Shown piece by piece: positions 8,083 to 17,266 of a stretch of DNA of 64,000 nucleotides. The DNA is taken from positions 2,370,501 to 2,434,500 of the forward strand of contig NZ_CP036422.1 in the NCBI RefSeq assembly GCF_009388985.1. Reading direction: 5' to 3'. Each line of letters begins with the position of its first letter. Positions within the stretch are counted from its first letter, which is position 1. Made by a program: the position numbers and the translations under genes. Source of the DNA: Halioglobus maricola (GTDB taxonomy: Bacteria; Pseudomonadota; Gammaproteobacteria; Pseudomonadales; Halieaceae). The notes under the pieces are model-generated. The model had not been told where the DNA came from. It did not search any database and was given only the letters and a program-made list of their open reading frames with translations.

Positions 8083-9089
8083 CAACTGACTTTCAAATCC
8101 CGCGTGAAGAACACCCCTTTGCCCAATACATCCGCATTCTGGGCAAGGGAAAAACCGGTAGCCGTTCATTCAGCCGAGCGGAGGCACACACGGCCTTTGG
8201 CATGTTGCTGCGCGGCGAAGCTGACGCTATGCAGGTGGGCGCCTTCCTGATGCTTCTGCGCGTGAAAGAAGAGACCGGTGAAGAGCTTGCAGGCTTCGTC
8301 GACGCATGCCGCACAGAGATGACCGCGCCACCTGCTGGCCTCAGCGCAGACCTCGACTGGCCCAGCTACGCTGGCAAGCGTGCCCAGCATCCCTGGTACC
8401 TGCTGGCAGCCACGCTCATCGCCCAGGCGGGCTACAGGGTGTTTCTGCACGGCGGTGATGGCCACACCCAGGGCCGGCTTTACACTGAACAGGCGATGCA
8501 ATCGCTGGGCCTGCCCGTCGCTGATTCCTGGAAACAGGTATCCAGCCAGTTGGATCGCGACAGCATCAGCTACCTGCCGATCCGCCGGTTTTGTGCACCC
8601 TTGAGCCAACTGATGTTGCTCCGCCCCCTGCTCGGACTGCGTTCGCCGGTCAACACCCTGTCACGTATGTTCAACCCGCTACAGGCGTCCGCGAGTATCC
8701 ACAGTATTTTCCACCCGGCTTACGCTGAGCTCCACCATGCAGCGGACAAGCTGCTGGGGCAGCCCCGTTCGCTGGTTTTCAAAGGCGACAGCGGCGAGGT
8801 TGAAATCAAGCCGCAGGCCAAAACCCGGCTAATGCTGTTGCAGGGACAGCAGGAGTCCGAGCTGTTGCTGCCGCGCACCGTGGCCGACAAGGTAGCCGCG
8901 GTAGACCAGCCCTCCGTGGCCCCGCTGCAGGCCCTCTGGCGAGGCGCGCAACACGACCCCTACGGTCGTGACGCTACACTGGCAACCACGGCTGCTGCCC
9001 TGCTTGCTGTTGGCTTTGCGGACAGCCTGGCACCGTGCCAGGCACACGCCACAGAGCTCTGGAACAACCGCGACAAGGAGCGTTTCTGA
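8079..9089 (+). CDS. ybiB: YbiB-type TrpD2 family DNA-binding protein
   Basis: 336 residues from GTG 8079, overlapping the tusE stop by 4 bases. The fold is that of anthranilate phosphoribosyltransferase: an N-terminal helical domain (SRAEAHTAFGMLLRGEADAMQVGAFLMLLR) followed by a domain with a glycine-rich FLHGGDGHTQGRLYTEQ loop. E. coli YbiB binds nucleic acid and lacks TrpD activity, and it belongs to the SOS regulon there. No SOS box is visible here, and its place between tusE and trmA instead hints at a role connected with RNA. Confidence 0.85.
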   Translation: MTTDFQIPREEHPFAQYIRILGKGKTGSRSFSRAEAHTAFGMLLRGEADAMQVGAFLMLLRVKEETGEELAGFVDACRTEMTAPPAGLSADLDWPSYAGKRAQHPWYLLAATLIAQAGYRVFLHGGDGHTQGRLYTEQAMQSLGLPVADSWKQVSSQLDRDSISYLPIRRFCAPLSQLMLLRPLLGLRSPVNTLSRMFNPLQASASIHSIFHPAYAELHHAADKLLGQPRSLVFKGDSGEVEIKPQAKTRLMLLQGQQESELLLPRTVADKVAAVDQPSVAPLQALWRGAQHDPYGRDATLATTAAALLAVGFADSLAPCQAHATELWNNRDKERF

Positions 9090-9090
9090 C

Positions 9091-10200
9091 ATGCCCATGA
9101 GCAATGTCCAGCCAGATGACTACACCCGTTTACTGGCCGAGAAACGCAAGGCGGTTGCTCACGGTCTCGCACCCTGGTGTGCGGGCGAGCCCGACATTTA
9201 TCCTTCAGCGCCCACCGGTTTTCGCATGCGCGCGGAGTTTCGCATGTGGCATGACGGCGACTCGCTCGACTACGTCATGTTCCGCAAGGACGACCCCAGG
9301 ACCCCGGTGCCGATCACGCACTTCCCCATCGGCTGTGACACGATCGGCCAGCTGATGCCCGTCTTGCGCGAGGCGCTGACCGCCAACCCGGAGTTGCGCC
9401 GCAAGCTGTTTCAGGTTGAATTTCTCGCCACGCTGGCAGGCGACACACTGGTTACGCTGATCTATCACCGCAAACTGGAGGACGCCTGGGAACGCGAGGC
9501 AGAGGCGTTACGTGTCTTTCTCGACGGCCATGTCCCTGGCATTTCACTGATTGGCCGCAGTCGTAAACAAAAACTCGTATTGGGAAAGAACTGGGTCACC
9601 GAACAACTCGAGATCGAAGGCAAGACCTACAGCTACAACCAGTATGAGCAAGCATTCACCCAGCCGAACGCGCGGGTCAATATCAAAATGATCGAGTGGG
9701 CGTGCGGCCGTGCCGCTGCTCTCGACGGTGACTTGCTGGAGCTTTACTGCGGCAACGGCAACTTCACGCTGCCACTGGCGCAACACTTCGATCAGGTCAT
9801 TGCCACAGAGCTGGCGAAAACCTCGGTGCGCGCAGCGCGCGAAAACCTCGCTGCCAATGGTGTAGAGAATATTCAGATCATTCGCCTGGCTGCGGAAGAA
9901 GTGACTCAGGCCATGCAGGGGGAACGCGAATTCAGGCGCCTGCAAGACCTGCCCAAAGCATTGCGGGAATATGATTTACGAACTGTGTTCGTAGACCCTC
10001 CACGCGCGGGCCTGGATGACGCCACCGTACAGATGGTGCAGCGCTTTGATTCGATTATCTACATATCCTGCAATCCAAATACATTGGCAGACAACCTGGC
10101 GGTGTTGACGAAAACACACGTCGTAAAACGCCATGCGATGTTTGATCAGTTCCCCTACACCGATCATATGGAGTGTGGCGTCTTTCTGCAGCGCCGGTAA
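9091..10200 (+). CDS. trmA: tRNA (uracil-54-C5)-methyltransferase TrmA
   Basis: 369 residues from ATG 9091, 1 base after the ybiB stop; an upstream in-frame ATG at 8968 lies inside ybiB and is rejected. The SAM-binding motif is LLELYCGNGNFTLPLA, the DPPRAGLD motif follows, and the catalytic cysteine lies in YISCNPNTLADNL. TrmA makes the ribothymidine at position 54 of the T loop in most tRNAs. It lacks the N-terminal TRAM domain and 4Fe-4S cysteines of RlmD/RumA, consistent with TrmA. As last gene of the tus operon it joins two tRNA modifications in one transcript. Confidence 0.95.
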   Translation: MPMSNVQPDDYTRLLAEKRKAVAHGLAPWCAGEPDIYPSAPTGFRMRAEFRMWHDGDSLDYVMFRKDDPRTPVPITHFPIGCDTIGQLMPVLREALTANPELRRKLFQVEFLATLAGDTLVTLIYHRKLEDAWEREAEALRVFLDGHVPGISLIGRSRKQKLVLGKNWVTEQLEIEGKTYSYNQYEQAFTQPNARVNIKMIEWACGRAAALDGDLLELYCGNGNFTLPLAQHFDQVIATELAKTSVRAARENLAANGVENIQIIRLAAEEVTQAMQGEREFRRLQDLPKALREYDLRTVFVDPPRAGLDDATVQMVQRFDSIIYISCNPNTLADNLAVLTKTHVVKRHAMFDQFPYTDHMECGVFLQRR

Positions 10201-10201
10201 C

Positions 10202-11095
10202 TCAGCAACGAATGCCCAGCTCCAGCAAGCCCCTGCCCAACACCTCATCGAGGCGTTCAACATCAGCTGCATTAACCTCAAGGCTGTGTAGCCCCAGCTC
10301 GCGGTAGATCTCGCGTTTTCGCAGGCGCGTGGATATTTCACCCGCAGTGATATCGGTGTCCCAGCAATCGATATAGACACTTCCGGCGGGAATATAGAAA
10401 TCCGCTGTGATCAGCTCTTCTGTAGGTAATGCGCGCTTGTAAGCGTGGGCGAGTTGAGCGAGATACAACCAGTTACACACGCGCATTTGCAGGCTGGAGT
10501 CCAACTGATGGCCGTCGATACCATCGCAGCTGATGTTCTCACCCGGATTGGCAAACAGATCAGGCTCAGCACCTGCTTGCGCCGGCTCCGCCGTGGGTAT
10601 CTGGTCAGACTGGCGGGTAAGCTCACGGTGGATAACGGTGTTATCAATAATTTCGTGAGGCCAGGTGACATAATAAGCGCCACTGGCCTCGCTCTCTTCC
10701 TGCTTCCCTCCCAGTGACCGCCCCAACGGCGTCAGTTCCCAGCCCAGAATGGTATGGTGCTGGAGGCCGATCTCAGCCAGGGCCCGGTTGATCTGACGAG
10801 CGTGAAGGCGCGGATAATAACGCCGCATGGAAGCGGCAGTAATGCGCTGATTTGACTCGATCGCTGCCAGCAGAGGGTGATGATCGAGCGCCTGTGGCCA
10901 GACGATATAGCGTCCATAGCGACGGCTATTCTGGTAAGAGCCCCCCTCAAACTCCCCCTTGGGAAGCAGTAACCAGGCATCCCCGGTGCGGCGAATCCAG
11001 CCGTAGTCCCGCAGCGTGGCAAACAGTTGCTGGACAGGAATATCCAGCTTCTTCGCCAGTGCCGTGGTAGAGAGCTTGCTGTCTTCGTCCGCCAC
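10202..11095 (-). CDS. winged-helix protein with PD-(D/E)XK nuclease-like C-terminus
   Basis: 297 residues, no assigned function. Residues about 8-45 look like a winged helix (LSTTALAKKLDIPVQQLFATLRDYGWI), followed by a KilA-C-like repeat region with two further HTH-like segments (IESNQRITAASMRRYYP; LGWELTPLGRSL). The C-terminal 67 residues match the pattern of Vsr/DUF559-type PD-(D/E)XK nucleases: DFYIP (D232), then VYIDCW (D243) and a Lys-bearing helix RLRKREIYRELGL, followed by a strand and a terminal helix. Relatives are sometimes mislabelled glycerol kinase, as I recall. It lies 3 bases downstream of the dUTPase gene, so both are probably one operon. Nuclease activity is inference. Confidence 0.65.
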   Translation of the reverse strand: MADEDSKLSTTALAKKLDIPVQQLFATLRDYGWIRRTGDAWLLLPKGEFEGGSYQNSRRYGRYIVWPQALDHHPLLAAIESNQRITAASMRRYYPRLHARQINRALAEIGLQHHTILGWELTPLGRSLGGKQEESEASGAYYVTWPHEIIDNTVIHRELTRQSDQIPTAEPAQAGAEPDLFANPGENISCDGIDGHQLDSSLQMRVCNWLYLAQLAHAYKRALPTEELITADFYIPAGSVYIDCWDTDITAGEISTRLRKREIYRELGLHSLEVNAADVERLDEVLGRGLLELGIRC

Positions 11096-11098
11096 TGA

Positions 11099-11725
11099 TC
11101 AGTCCAACGCGAGCTCGCGGTAGCGCTTCTCAAGCGCGGAATAGACCTGCTTGGCGAAGTCCTCCGCTCCCTTATCCAGCGAATCCACAATCTCGACCAG
11201 ATGCTCGTTGTCTTCCTTCCCGGACCAGTTCTTGATGTAGGAACCATCTTTATAGCCATGGTCCTGGCGGAAGAAATTCAGTACGTTCTTACCGACATAA
11301 GCAGCGTACAGCCCGTCGAAGTCCAGCCCGGAAGCCAGCATCAGGTCCCAGAACAAGCCCACCGAAAAGCCTTTCGTTTCAAGGCAATTGAGCGCCAGTG
11401 CCTCGGTAGCTTCGCGCACGCCGTCACCGCTGGGCTGATGACCGCGAATGTCGGCTTCAATCTCTGCGGCGAGAGTCTCAATAGACTTGTCCTCGGCAAA
11501 GAGGGCCGACATACCAAAGTGCCAGATATCGATTGCTTCGAGCCGCACCTGTTCCAGGTCTGGCTGCTGTTTTTTCCACCACTTAAAGCCGTAGTGGTCT
11601 ATCAATTCCCCGCATTCAATCCAGGCCGCGCGGTACCACTCAAAGTGTTGCTCGATCCACTGAGGATGCACCCGCGTGTTCATATTGTCCTGCATTGTGA
11701 GCATGTTGATGAGAGCCTGCTTCAA
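11099..11725 (-). CDS. dimeric dUTPase (all-alpha NTP pyrophosphatase family)
   Basis: 208 residues. Metal-binding motifs of the dimeric all-alpha dUTPase/dCTPase family are present: ECGELIDHYGFKWWKK, EAIDIWHF, and the C-terminal VGKNVLNFFRQDHGYKDGSY that contacts the nucleotide. The enzyme hydrolyses dUTP to dUMP, which keeps uracil out of DNA and feeds thymidylate synthesis. It is unrelated to the trimeric Dut. It is upstream of the nuclease-like gene on the same strand. A tRNA-Leu gene lies just upstream. Confidence 0.88.
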   Translation of the reverse strand: MKQALINMLTMQDNMNTRVHPQWIEQHFEWYRAAWIECGELIDHYGFKWWKKQQPDLEQVRLEAIDIWHFGMSALFAEDKSIETLAAEIEADIRGHQPSGDGVREATEALALNCLETKGFSVGLFWDLMLASGLDFDGLYAAYVGKNVLNFFRQDHGYKDGSYIKNWSGKEDNEHLVEIVDSLDKGAEDFAKQVYSALEKRYRELALD

Positions 11726-11785
11726 GGAAAACCTCGCCTAAATCGTCATTTCGAAAGAGGGAAAAGAATACCAGTTTTTGCAGTA

Positions 11786-11872
11786 TGGTGCCCGGAGCGG
11801 GACTTGAACCCGCACAACCGTAAGGTCGGGAGATTTTAAGTCTCCTGTGTCTACCAATTTCACCATCCGGGC
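11786..11872 (-). tRNA. tRNA-Leu(UAA)
   Basis: An 87-base class II tRNA on the minus strand. The acceptor stem GCCCGGA pairs with TCCGGGC, then A and encoded CCA. The anticodon loop reads CTTAAAA, anticodon TAA. The long variable arm and T loop (GGTTCAAGTCC) are normal. No integrated element abuts its 3' end. Confidence 0.97.
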
Positions 11873-11913
11873 GGAAGGAGCAGGCTGAAAATCAGCCCCT
11901 TGGAGGGAGCCGA

Positions 11914-11942
11914 ATGATAGCATCGGGCGCACTTACAGCCAA
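11914..11942 (-). promoter_or_regulatory. promoter of tRNA-Leu
   Basis: On the minus strand TTGGCT (11942-11937) and TATCAT (11919-11914) are separated by 17 bases, about 41 bases upstream of the mature tRNA end. Confidence 0.55.
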
Positions 11943-12017
11943 GAAAATCACGGTAACTAGATCAACATCGCACCGTGCTACACTCCCCCACTGAATCGAG
12001 TTCAGGCCCACAACACC

Positions 12018-15000
12018 ATGCGTAAACTGCTCATTGCCGTATTGTTGCTGCTAGTGTTGTTGGCACTGCCGCTACTCGCAATGCGCTCTGAGCGCACCCT
12101 GATTGCGTTCTCACACTGGGCGGTGGAAACCTTTACCGAATATCGGCTCAACCTGGTAAAGCCGGTGCTTCGCCCCCTCGAGCGCAAGGTAAGCGCTGAA
12201 GAGATCCATCTCTATCCAAAGGATGACGCTGCACCGCCGTTCCTGAGTGTGCTGGGGTTTGCAGGTGATATCGGCTGGCGAGACCTCTATCGCGCCAACC
12301 TCGAGGCCACGACGCTTAGCGCGCGGCAAGTCATTCTCTACACCTCTGACAGTGACGATGTGGATGATCCGCGCCCCAGAGAATGGCTGAACTATCTCGG
12401 CTGGTTACCGGCAGACCTCAGTGTCGGTCAATTTCACCTGGTAACCGCCGGAGAGAACATTTTCATTTTCCCGCTGGAAGACATTCAGGGTGGCCGGCCG
12501 GACTCCCATAGCTTCCAGGCCAGCGGTCAGGCACGCTATGAAGGTGAGCCACTTGAGCTGGATATTGCAATCTCCACACTGCGAGATCATGGCAGGATTA
12601 GTTCTGTCGACCTGCATGGCAAGTTCACCGCGCCTGCATCCAACAGTTTTGTGCGGCTAAATGGTGAGGTCAGAGGTTCCCGTGACGAGTTCAGCTACGA
12701 CTTCAAACTGAATGCCGATTACGCAGACATTCGTGAATTTCTCCGCGGTTTCAGAGCCCGGGGCGTCCTCGAAGGCAGGCTAAAACTCGAAGCCGAGATG
12801 AACGGGGACACTAACGGCTTTGTTCTCAACAACGCGCTATTCACGCTCGACAATATGCCCGCCTATGGGGTCGAAGCCGCCGGTACGATGGAATACGACA
12901 TTCAGGCGGGTGGTGAATTGAAACTGGTTGCGGCAGGCGAGATTTCTTCAATGGATGTGGTGCTCGAGTGGCTCAATCTCGACCTGCACAGCCTTGGGCG
13001 AGCGGCCGGAAATGCAACGATTACCGGCACCCTGAAGCAACCAGTCATCGATGAATTTCTGCTTCGCAGCGAGGCAGACAATGGCCTCATCGTCAGCGTG
13101 GGCGGACACCTTGACCCACAGCGAATGGGCGCAAGAGACAACGAGATCAGGCTGGACATGACCGGCCCCTCAGTAGCCACTCTCGCACAGTGGACAGGCC
13201 CCCTGCCCTTCGAGCCCGGCGCATTTTCCGCATCGGGTTCCCTGGTTGGTCGTGAGGATAGAATCGCCCTGGAGAATCTAGTGATCGAGGTCGGCGACCC
13301 TGACGAATTACTGTTCCGGCTCGCAGGCGAAGCCGGGAACCTTGTAGGGATGGATACCAAGGGCATAGCCGCCGCCCAGGATGTCACGCTTACCATGAGC
13401 GTCGATTCGCCAGACAGTCGTTACCTGGGTGAGATCATGGGCACTGATGTGCCCGGAGGGTTTGTCCTGGACGGCGATCTCACGCTAGCGGGCAGCGGCG
13501 AGCTTTTGCAGCCTGTCACAGGGCTGTTTACCGCCCGGGGAAGCGACCTCGACATCATTATCGTTCCGCATGAGGCGGCCATTACTCCGCTAAAGCAGCC
13601 CATCATATCAGGCACTGAGGCCAGTGTTGCCATCACCCTCAGCGATGTGAGCGCGTTCTCACAGTACACCACCATAGCGGTGCCCGCCCTGGGCAGGGTT
13701 GACGGCAAGGCGAAATTCCAGCAACACGATCAGCGTCTCGCACTGAACGATCTACAGCTGAGCGTTGACGGCCCCAACCTGCAACTCTGGGCCAAAGGTG
13801 CGGTGAACAACCTGGCGCCGTTTAATGGCCTGACGCTACAGGGAAATTTTTCGGATGTCCCGACCGACCAGATTTTGCAGACCATCTTCGAGAACTTCAG
13901 CCACCCAACTCACATGGGTGCTCTGGCAGGACAGTTCCGCCTGAACTACCAGGACGACGTTTTGGATCTTCCTGCAATAGCGATTACAACCAGGAAAGCC
14001 CAGGGCCCACTCCGTCTCGATATCGCGGGAAAGGCATCGGACATTACTGGCGCGCTATCCGCCAGGGCTAGTATCGATTACCAGCTAAGAGATACCGCAC
14101 TGCTTGAGACACTCACCGAGTTACGGCTAAACCCCCTGCACGGGCAGGCAGAGTTGACTTACTCTCCTTCCGAGATCACGGCCAATCACCGCGGCAAGAT
14201 TGGTGAATCGTCAATCGATCTGGACACACGGATCAGTCACGCCAAAGGCACGATCACCGGCATACAGGCCAAACTCGCAAGCCCTGTTCTGTACCTCGAT
14301 GATATCGGCCTGCAAGCTAGCGTGGCTTCCACAGAGGACTACAACCCGTCAGAACAGCTGGTTGAAGCTGAACCCGTGGAATTGCTGGAAAACGTTCTGG
14401 GTACGGGAAGTTCGCTTCCGACCGACTTCAGGATCAACATTGGCGGCGTGGTAGGCGAACGCACCAATATCGACAATATCAACATCCACATCACCGGCGT
14501 GGACAATCGCTATACCCTGCGAGAATTCAACGTGGGCTACGCAGACACCGTCGGCGAAGTGCGCGGCATCATTGATCTGAATGCCAGACCTCCGTTCGTC
14601 AGCCTCGCCGGTGAAGCGATTGCCATCCCGCTTAACACCTTGGGCCGGGACCTGGGCCGGGACGCCGACATCAGGGGAGAACTGACTGTACGCGGCGGTA
14701 TCAGCTCTCAAGGCGCGAACAGGGAGGAGCTATTAAGTGATCTCGACGGCAGCCTTGCCCTCGCGCTTGAAAACGCGGAAATACAGGGCGCCGCCTACGA
14801 CCTCCTGGCCACCGACCTGCTCGCCTGGTTCTACTCGGGCGCTGCAGCGGAAAAATCGACCCACATCGATTGCACTATGGCGAAATTCCAGTTGCTGGAC
14901 GGCGTTGCTAACAGCGATAGTCTCTACGTCGAAACGAAACGCATGGTGGCTACCGGAGAGGCAGAAGTTGATATGGTCGGCCAGCGAATGGATCTCAAAA

Positions 15001-15212
15001 TAACCCCCCGTTCGAAGTCTCGGGCATTGCAGGTTCCGTCTTCGGTCCGGCTTAGGGGCGATTTCGACAATCTCAAAACCACAGTCTCTCCCATCGCCGC
15101 GGCATTTGATGCCTACGCAGAAGTACTTTCATTAGTACCTCGGATGACACGCAAACTGTTCGGTATCAAACGGGACGACAAGGCACTGCGGCCCTGTGAG
15201 GCCGTGCAGTAG
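12018..15212 (+). CDS. AsmA-like envelope protein (AsmA_2 C-terminal domain)
   Basis: 1064 residues. One N-terminal transmembrane helix (LLIAVLLLLVLLALPLLA, residues 4-21) anchors a long, beta-rich periplasmic part made of repeated amphipathic strands, typical of AsmA/TamB/YhdP-type bridge-like lipid-transfer proteins. The last 150 residues match the AsmA_2 pattern (DLDGSLALALENAEIQG, then VDMVGQRMDLKITPRS). Such proteins are thought to carry phospholipids between the inner and outer membranes. The length is between E. coli AsmA (about 617) and YhdP (about 1266). It lies 41 bases upstream of the NSS symporter, possibly one transcript without an evident functional link. Confidence 0.85.
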   Translation: MRKLLIAVLLLLVLLALPLLAMRSERTLIAFSHWAVETFTEYRLNLVKPVLRPLERKVSAEEIHLYPKDDAAPPFLSVLGFAGDIGWRDLYRANLEATTLSARQVILYTSDSDDVDDPRPREWLNYLGWLPADLSVGQFHLVTAGENIFIFPLEDIQGGRPDSHSFQASGQARYEGEPLELDIAISTLRDHGRISSVDLHGKFTAPASNSFVRLNGEVRGSRDEFSYDFKLNADYADIREFLRGFRARGVLEGRLKLEAEMNGDTNGFVLNNALFTLDNMPAYGVEAAGTMEYDIQAGGELKLVAAGEISSMDVVLEWLNLDLHSLGRAAGNATITGTLKQPVIDEFLLRSEADNGLIVSVGGHLDPQRMGARDNEIRLDMTGPSVATLAQWTGPLPFEPGAFSASGSLVGREDRIALENLVIEVGDPDELLFRLAGEAGNLVGMDTKGIAAAQDVTLTMSVDSPDSRYLGEIMGTDVPGGFVLDGDLTLAGSGELLQPVTGLFTARGSDLDIIIVPHEAAITPLKQPIISGTEASVAITLSDVSAFSQYTTIAVPALGRVDGKAKFQQHDQRLALNDLQLSVDGPNLQLWAKGAVNNLAPFNGLTLQGNFSDVPTDQILQTIFENFSHPTHMGALAGQFRLNYQDDVLDLPAIAITTRKAQGPLRLDIAGKASDITGALSARASIDYQLRDTALLETLTELRLNPLHGQAELTYSPSEITANHRGKIGESSIDLDTRISHAKGTITGIQAKLASPVLYLDDIGLQASVASTEDYNPSEQLVEAEPVELLENVLGTGSSLPTDFRINIGGVVGERTNIDNINIHITGVDNRYTLREFNVGYADTVGEVRGIIDLNARPPFVSLAGEAIAIPLNTLGRDLGRDADIRGELTVRGGISSQGANREELLSDLDGSLALALENAEIQGAAYDLLATDLLAWFYSGAAAEKSTHIDCTMAKFQLLDGVANSDSLYVETKRMVATGEAEVDMVGQRMDLKITPRSKSRALQVPSSVRLRGDFDNLKTTVSPIAAAFDAYAEVLSLVPRMTRKLFGIKRDDKALRPCEAVQ

Positions 15213-15253
15213 CCTGCTACAATCCGCGCATAATCAACAATATCGGGTGAAAC

Positions 15254-16606
15254 ATGGCATCAGCACGGGGCGAATTTACCTCCCGCTTTGGGTTTGTAAT
15301 GGCTGCGGCAGGCAGTGCGGTTGGGCTTGGCAATATCTGGGGTTTCCCCACCCAGGCCGCCAGCAATGGCGGAGCGGCCTTCCTGCTGGTTTACCTGATA
15401 CTCGCGTTTACCCTGGCCTACCCGGCGTTAATGGCAGAGCTGATCATTGGCCGTCACGCCCACGCGAATGCCGTCACAGCCTTGCGCCTCATTTCGCCGT
15501 CTGCCCTGCTCAAAAAAATAGGCGCCACGACGGGTATTGCCGGCTTTATTGTCGCCAGCCTGATCCTGAGTTTCTACGCCATCGTGGCGGGCTGGATGAT
15601 CGCACATTGCCTGTCAGCAGCTGCACTCCTGCTGGGCATGGACAACGCTGCGCAATGGTTGGTGTCCTTCGGCTTCATGCGCAACATGATTTTCATGCTG
15701 CTGTTCATGAGCCTGACGATCAGCATCATCAGCGCAGGTGTACGCGAAGGCATCGAACGCTGGTCCGCTCGCCTGATGCCGGCCCTTCTGGTGACGCTGC
15801 TGGCCCTGGTCGTGTACGTGCTCACATTGGACGGAGCGATTGACGGGCTAAAAGTTTACTTGCTGCCCGACTTCTCCCGCGCACTCGAACCCAAACTGAT
15901 TATCGCTGCCCTTGGCGCTGCGTTCTTCTCCATGTCGCTGGGTGTCGGTACCATGCTGATCTATGGTTCCTATGTTTCTGACAAGGAGAACTTGCCTGTG
16001 CTGGGTGGCATGGTGACACTGGTCGACATCTCCATCGCTGTCATGGCGGGCTTTCTGGTACTACCCGCCATGTACGTTGCCTTGCACAACGGAGTGGAGA
16101 TTTTCACCGCAACCGGGGCACTGATTTCAGAAGACACGCTGATTTTCACCGTGCTACCCGAGCTCTTTTCGACCATGGGTTTTGCCGGCCTGATTGTCAG
16201 CTTCACATTTTTCTTCCTGATGAGTATCGCCGCCCTGACCTCGTCTATCTCGATGCTGGAAGTACCTGTGGCCTACACCATTGAAGAACACGGAGTAAAA
16301 CGACACACCGCCGTGTGGGTTATCGGTGGCGCGATCGCTCTGGTCAGTACCGCCATTTTACTCAACTTCGGCACATTGTTTGGCCTGGTCATTTCCATTA
16401 CGACACGCTACAGCCAGCCGCTGCTGGGCTTTATGCTCTGCTTCTTCGCAGGCTGGGTGTGGAACAGGAACTCGATACTGGAGGAGCTGCGCAAAGGCAA
16501 CGCTGCGGTTGAGCAGAGCCTGTTCTGGAAGATCTGGCCCTGGTATGTGAAATTTGTCTGCCCGCTGATTATCCTGGCGATTTTCGCCCAATCACTGCTG
16601 GGATGA
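15254..16606 (+). CDS. sodium-dependent transporter, NSS (SNF) family
   Basis: 450 residues with about 11-12 transmembrane helices. The diagnostic TM1 motif GSAVGLGNIWGFP (residues about 17-29) forms the sodium and substrate site. These transporters import amino acids or related amines with Na+, as LeuT and MhsT do. The substrate is not predictable. Na+ coupling fits a cell that keeps a sodium gradient with Na+-NQR, encoded later in this window. The 3' end overlaps the convergent LEA2 lipoprotein gene by 15 bases. Confidence 0.92.
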   Translation: MASARGEFTSRFGFVMAAAGSAVGLGNIWGFPTQAASNGGAAFLLVYLILAFTLAYPALMAELIIGRHAHANAVTALRLISPSALLKKIGATTGIAGFIVASLILSFYAIVAGWMIAHCLSAAALLLGMDNAAQWLVSFGFMRNMIFMLLFMSLTISIISAGVREGIERWSARLMPALLVTLLALVVYVLTLDGAIDGLKVYLLPDFSRALEPKLIIAALGAAFFSMSLGVGTMLIYGSYVSDKENLPVLGGMVTLVDISIAVMAGFLVLPAMYVALHNGVEIFTATGALISEDTLIFTVLPELFSTMGFAGLIVSFTFFFLMSIAALTSSISMLEVPVAYTIEEHGVKRHTAVWVIGGAIALVSTAILLNFGTLFGLVISITTRYSQPLLGFMLCFFAGWVWNRNSILEELRKGNAAVEQSLFWKIWPWYVKFVCPLIILAIFAQSLLG

Positions 16607-17059
16607 CAGGTCGATTGTCCCCGTCTCCTCGATACGCTGGGTCGGCATAAAGCCGTTAAAATCAATCTTGGCGGTAAAACGATAGTCGAGGTTACTGCTG
16701 GTCTCAGTACTCAATCCCGCCAGGAGACGCACAAGCTGGAACAGCTTTAGCCCGGCTTCAACGGTGACCACTTCCTCGGCGTATCCATCGATATATGGCA
16801 CGTCATTAGTGACGCCACTGATGAGTTCCTTCTCCAGTATCTCAACACTGTATGCGATTCCTGCGATATCCAACCCTTCTTTGTTGGGGTTGGCGATGCG
16901 CAGTTTGATCTCGAATCGAGGCGTCGTCCCTTCGGAAGGCAGCACCTTGAAGCTCTCCAACGTGGCTGTCGGGGGATCGAAGTCGGCCATCATATTGGCG
17001 CAGCCCGTGAGCAACGCCATCAAGGCAGCTAGCCAAAGTAAGTGCACTGAGCGCTTCAT
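16592..17059 (-). CDS. LEA type 2 (WHy domain) lipoprotein
   Basis: 155 residues. The signal peptide ends in lipobox LTGC (Cys20). The rest is an immunoglobulin-like LEA14/WHy domain (FEIKLRIANPNKEGLDIAGIAYSVEI, then GLKLFQLVRLLAG). Bacterial members are periplasmic lipoproteins linked to desiccation or envelope stress, mostly without known mechanism. The ATG overlaps the TGA of the 54-residue membrane protein upstream (ATGA), indicating translational coupling. Confidence 0.85.
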   Translation of the reverse strand: MKRSVHLLWLAALMALLTGCANMMADFDPPTATLESFKVLPSEGTTPRFEIKLRIANPNKEGLDIAGIAYSVEILEKELISGVTNDVPYIDGYAEEVVTVEAGLKLFQLVRLLAGLSTETSSNLDYRFTAKIDFNGFMPTQRIEETGTIDLSSQQ

Positions 17060-17220
17060 TCGCCAGCCCCTCTACGAGTGAAAAAGAATACCCCGTAGCC
17101 CAGGCTACCGATGGCGAAAACCAGCGCTACCCAGTCGCCGCTGCGCTGGTACATCCAGAGACTGAATAGGAACATGGTAATGGCGACCGCCATACCCATG
17201 CTTCTGCCGAGAGAACCCAA
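17056..17220 (-). CDS. 54-residue two-helix membrane protein
   Basis: A short frame on the minus strand from TTG 17220 to the TGA that overlaps the LEA2 start by 4 bases. An AAAAGGCG ribosome binding site lies 7 bases before the TTG. The product has two hydrophobic helices: MAVAITMFLFSLWMY and WVALVFAIGSLGYGVFFF, with a positively charged end (TRRGAGE). I do not recognise the family. Coupling to the lipoprotein suggests they work together, perhaps as an anchor or for membrane delivery. Alternative in-frame ATG starts lie 7 and 9 codons in. Confidence 0.6.
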   Translation of the reverse strand: MGSLGRSMGMAVAITMFLFSLWMYQRSGDWVALVFAIGSLGYGVFFFTRRGAGE

Positions 17221-17266
17221 GTGATTTCGCCTTTTGCGGAGTAGAACCCCATTCTAGACGAATTAA

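Noticed and set aside
8968..9090. Upstream ATG for trmA
   Set aside because: Inside ybiB; ATG 9091 directly after the ybiB stop gives the normal length.
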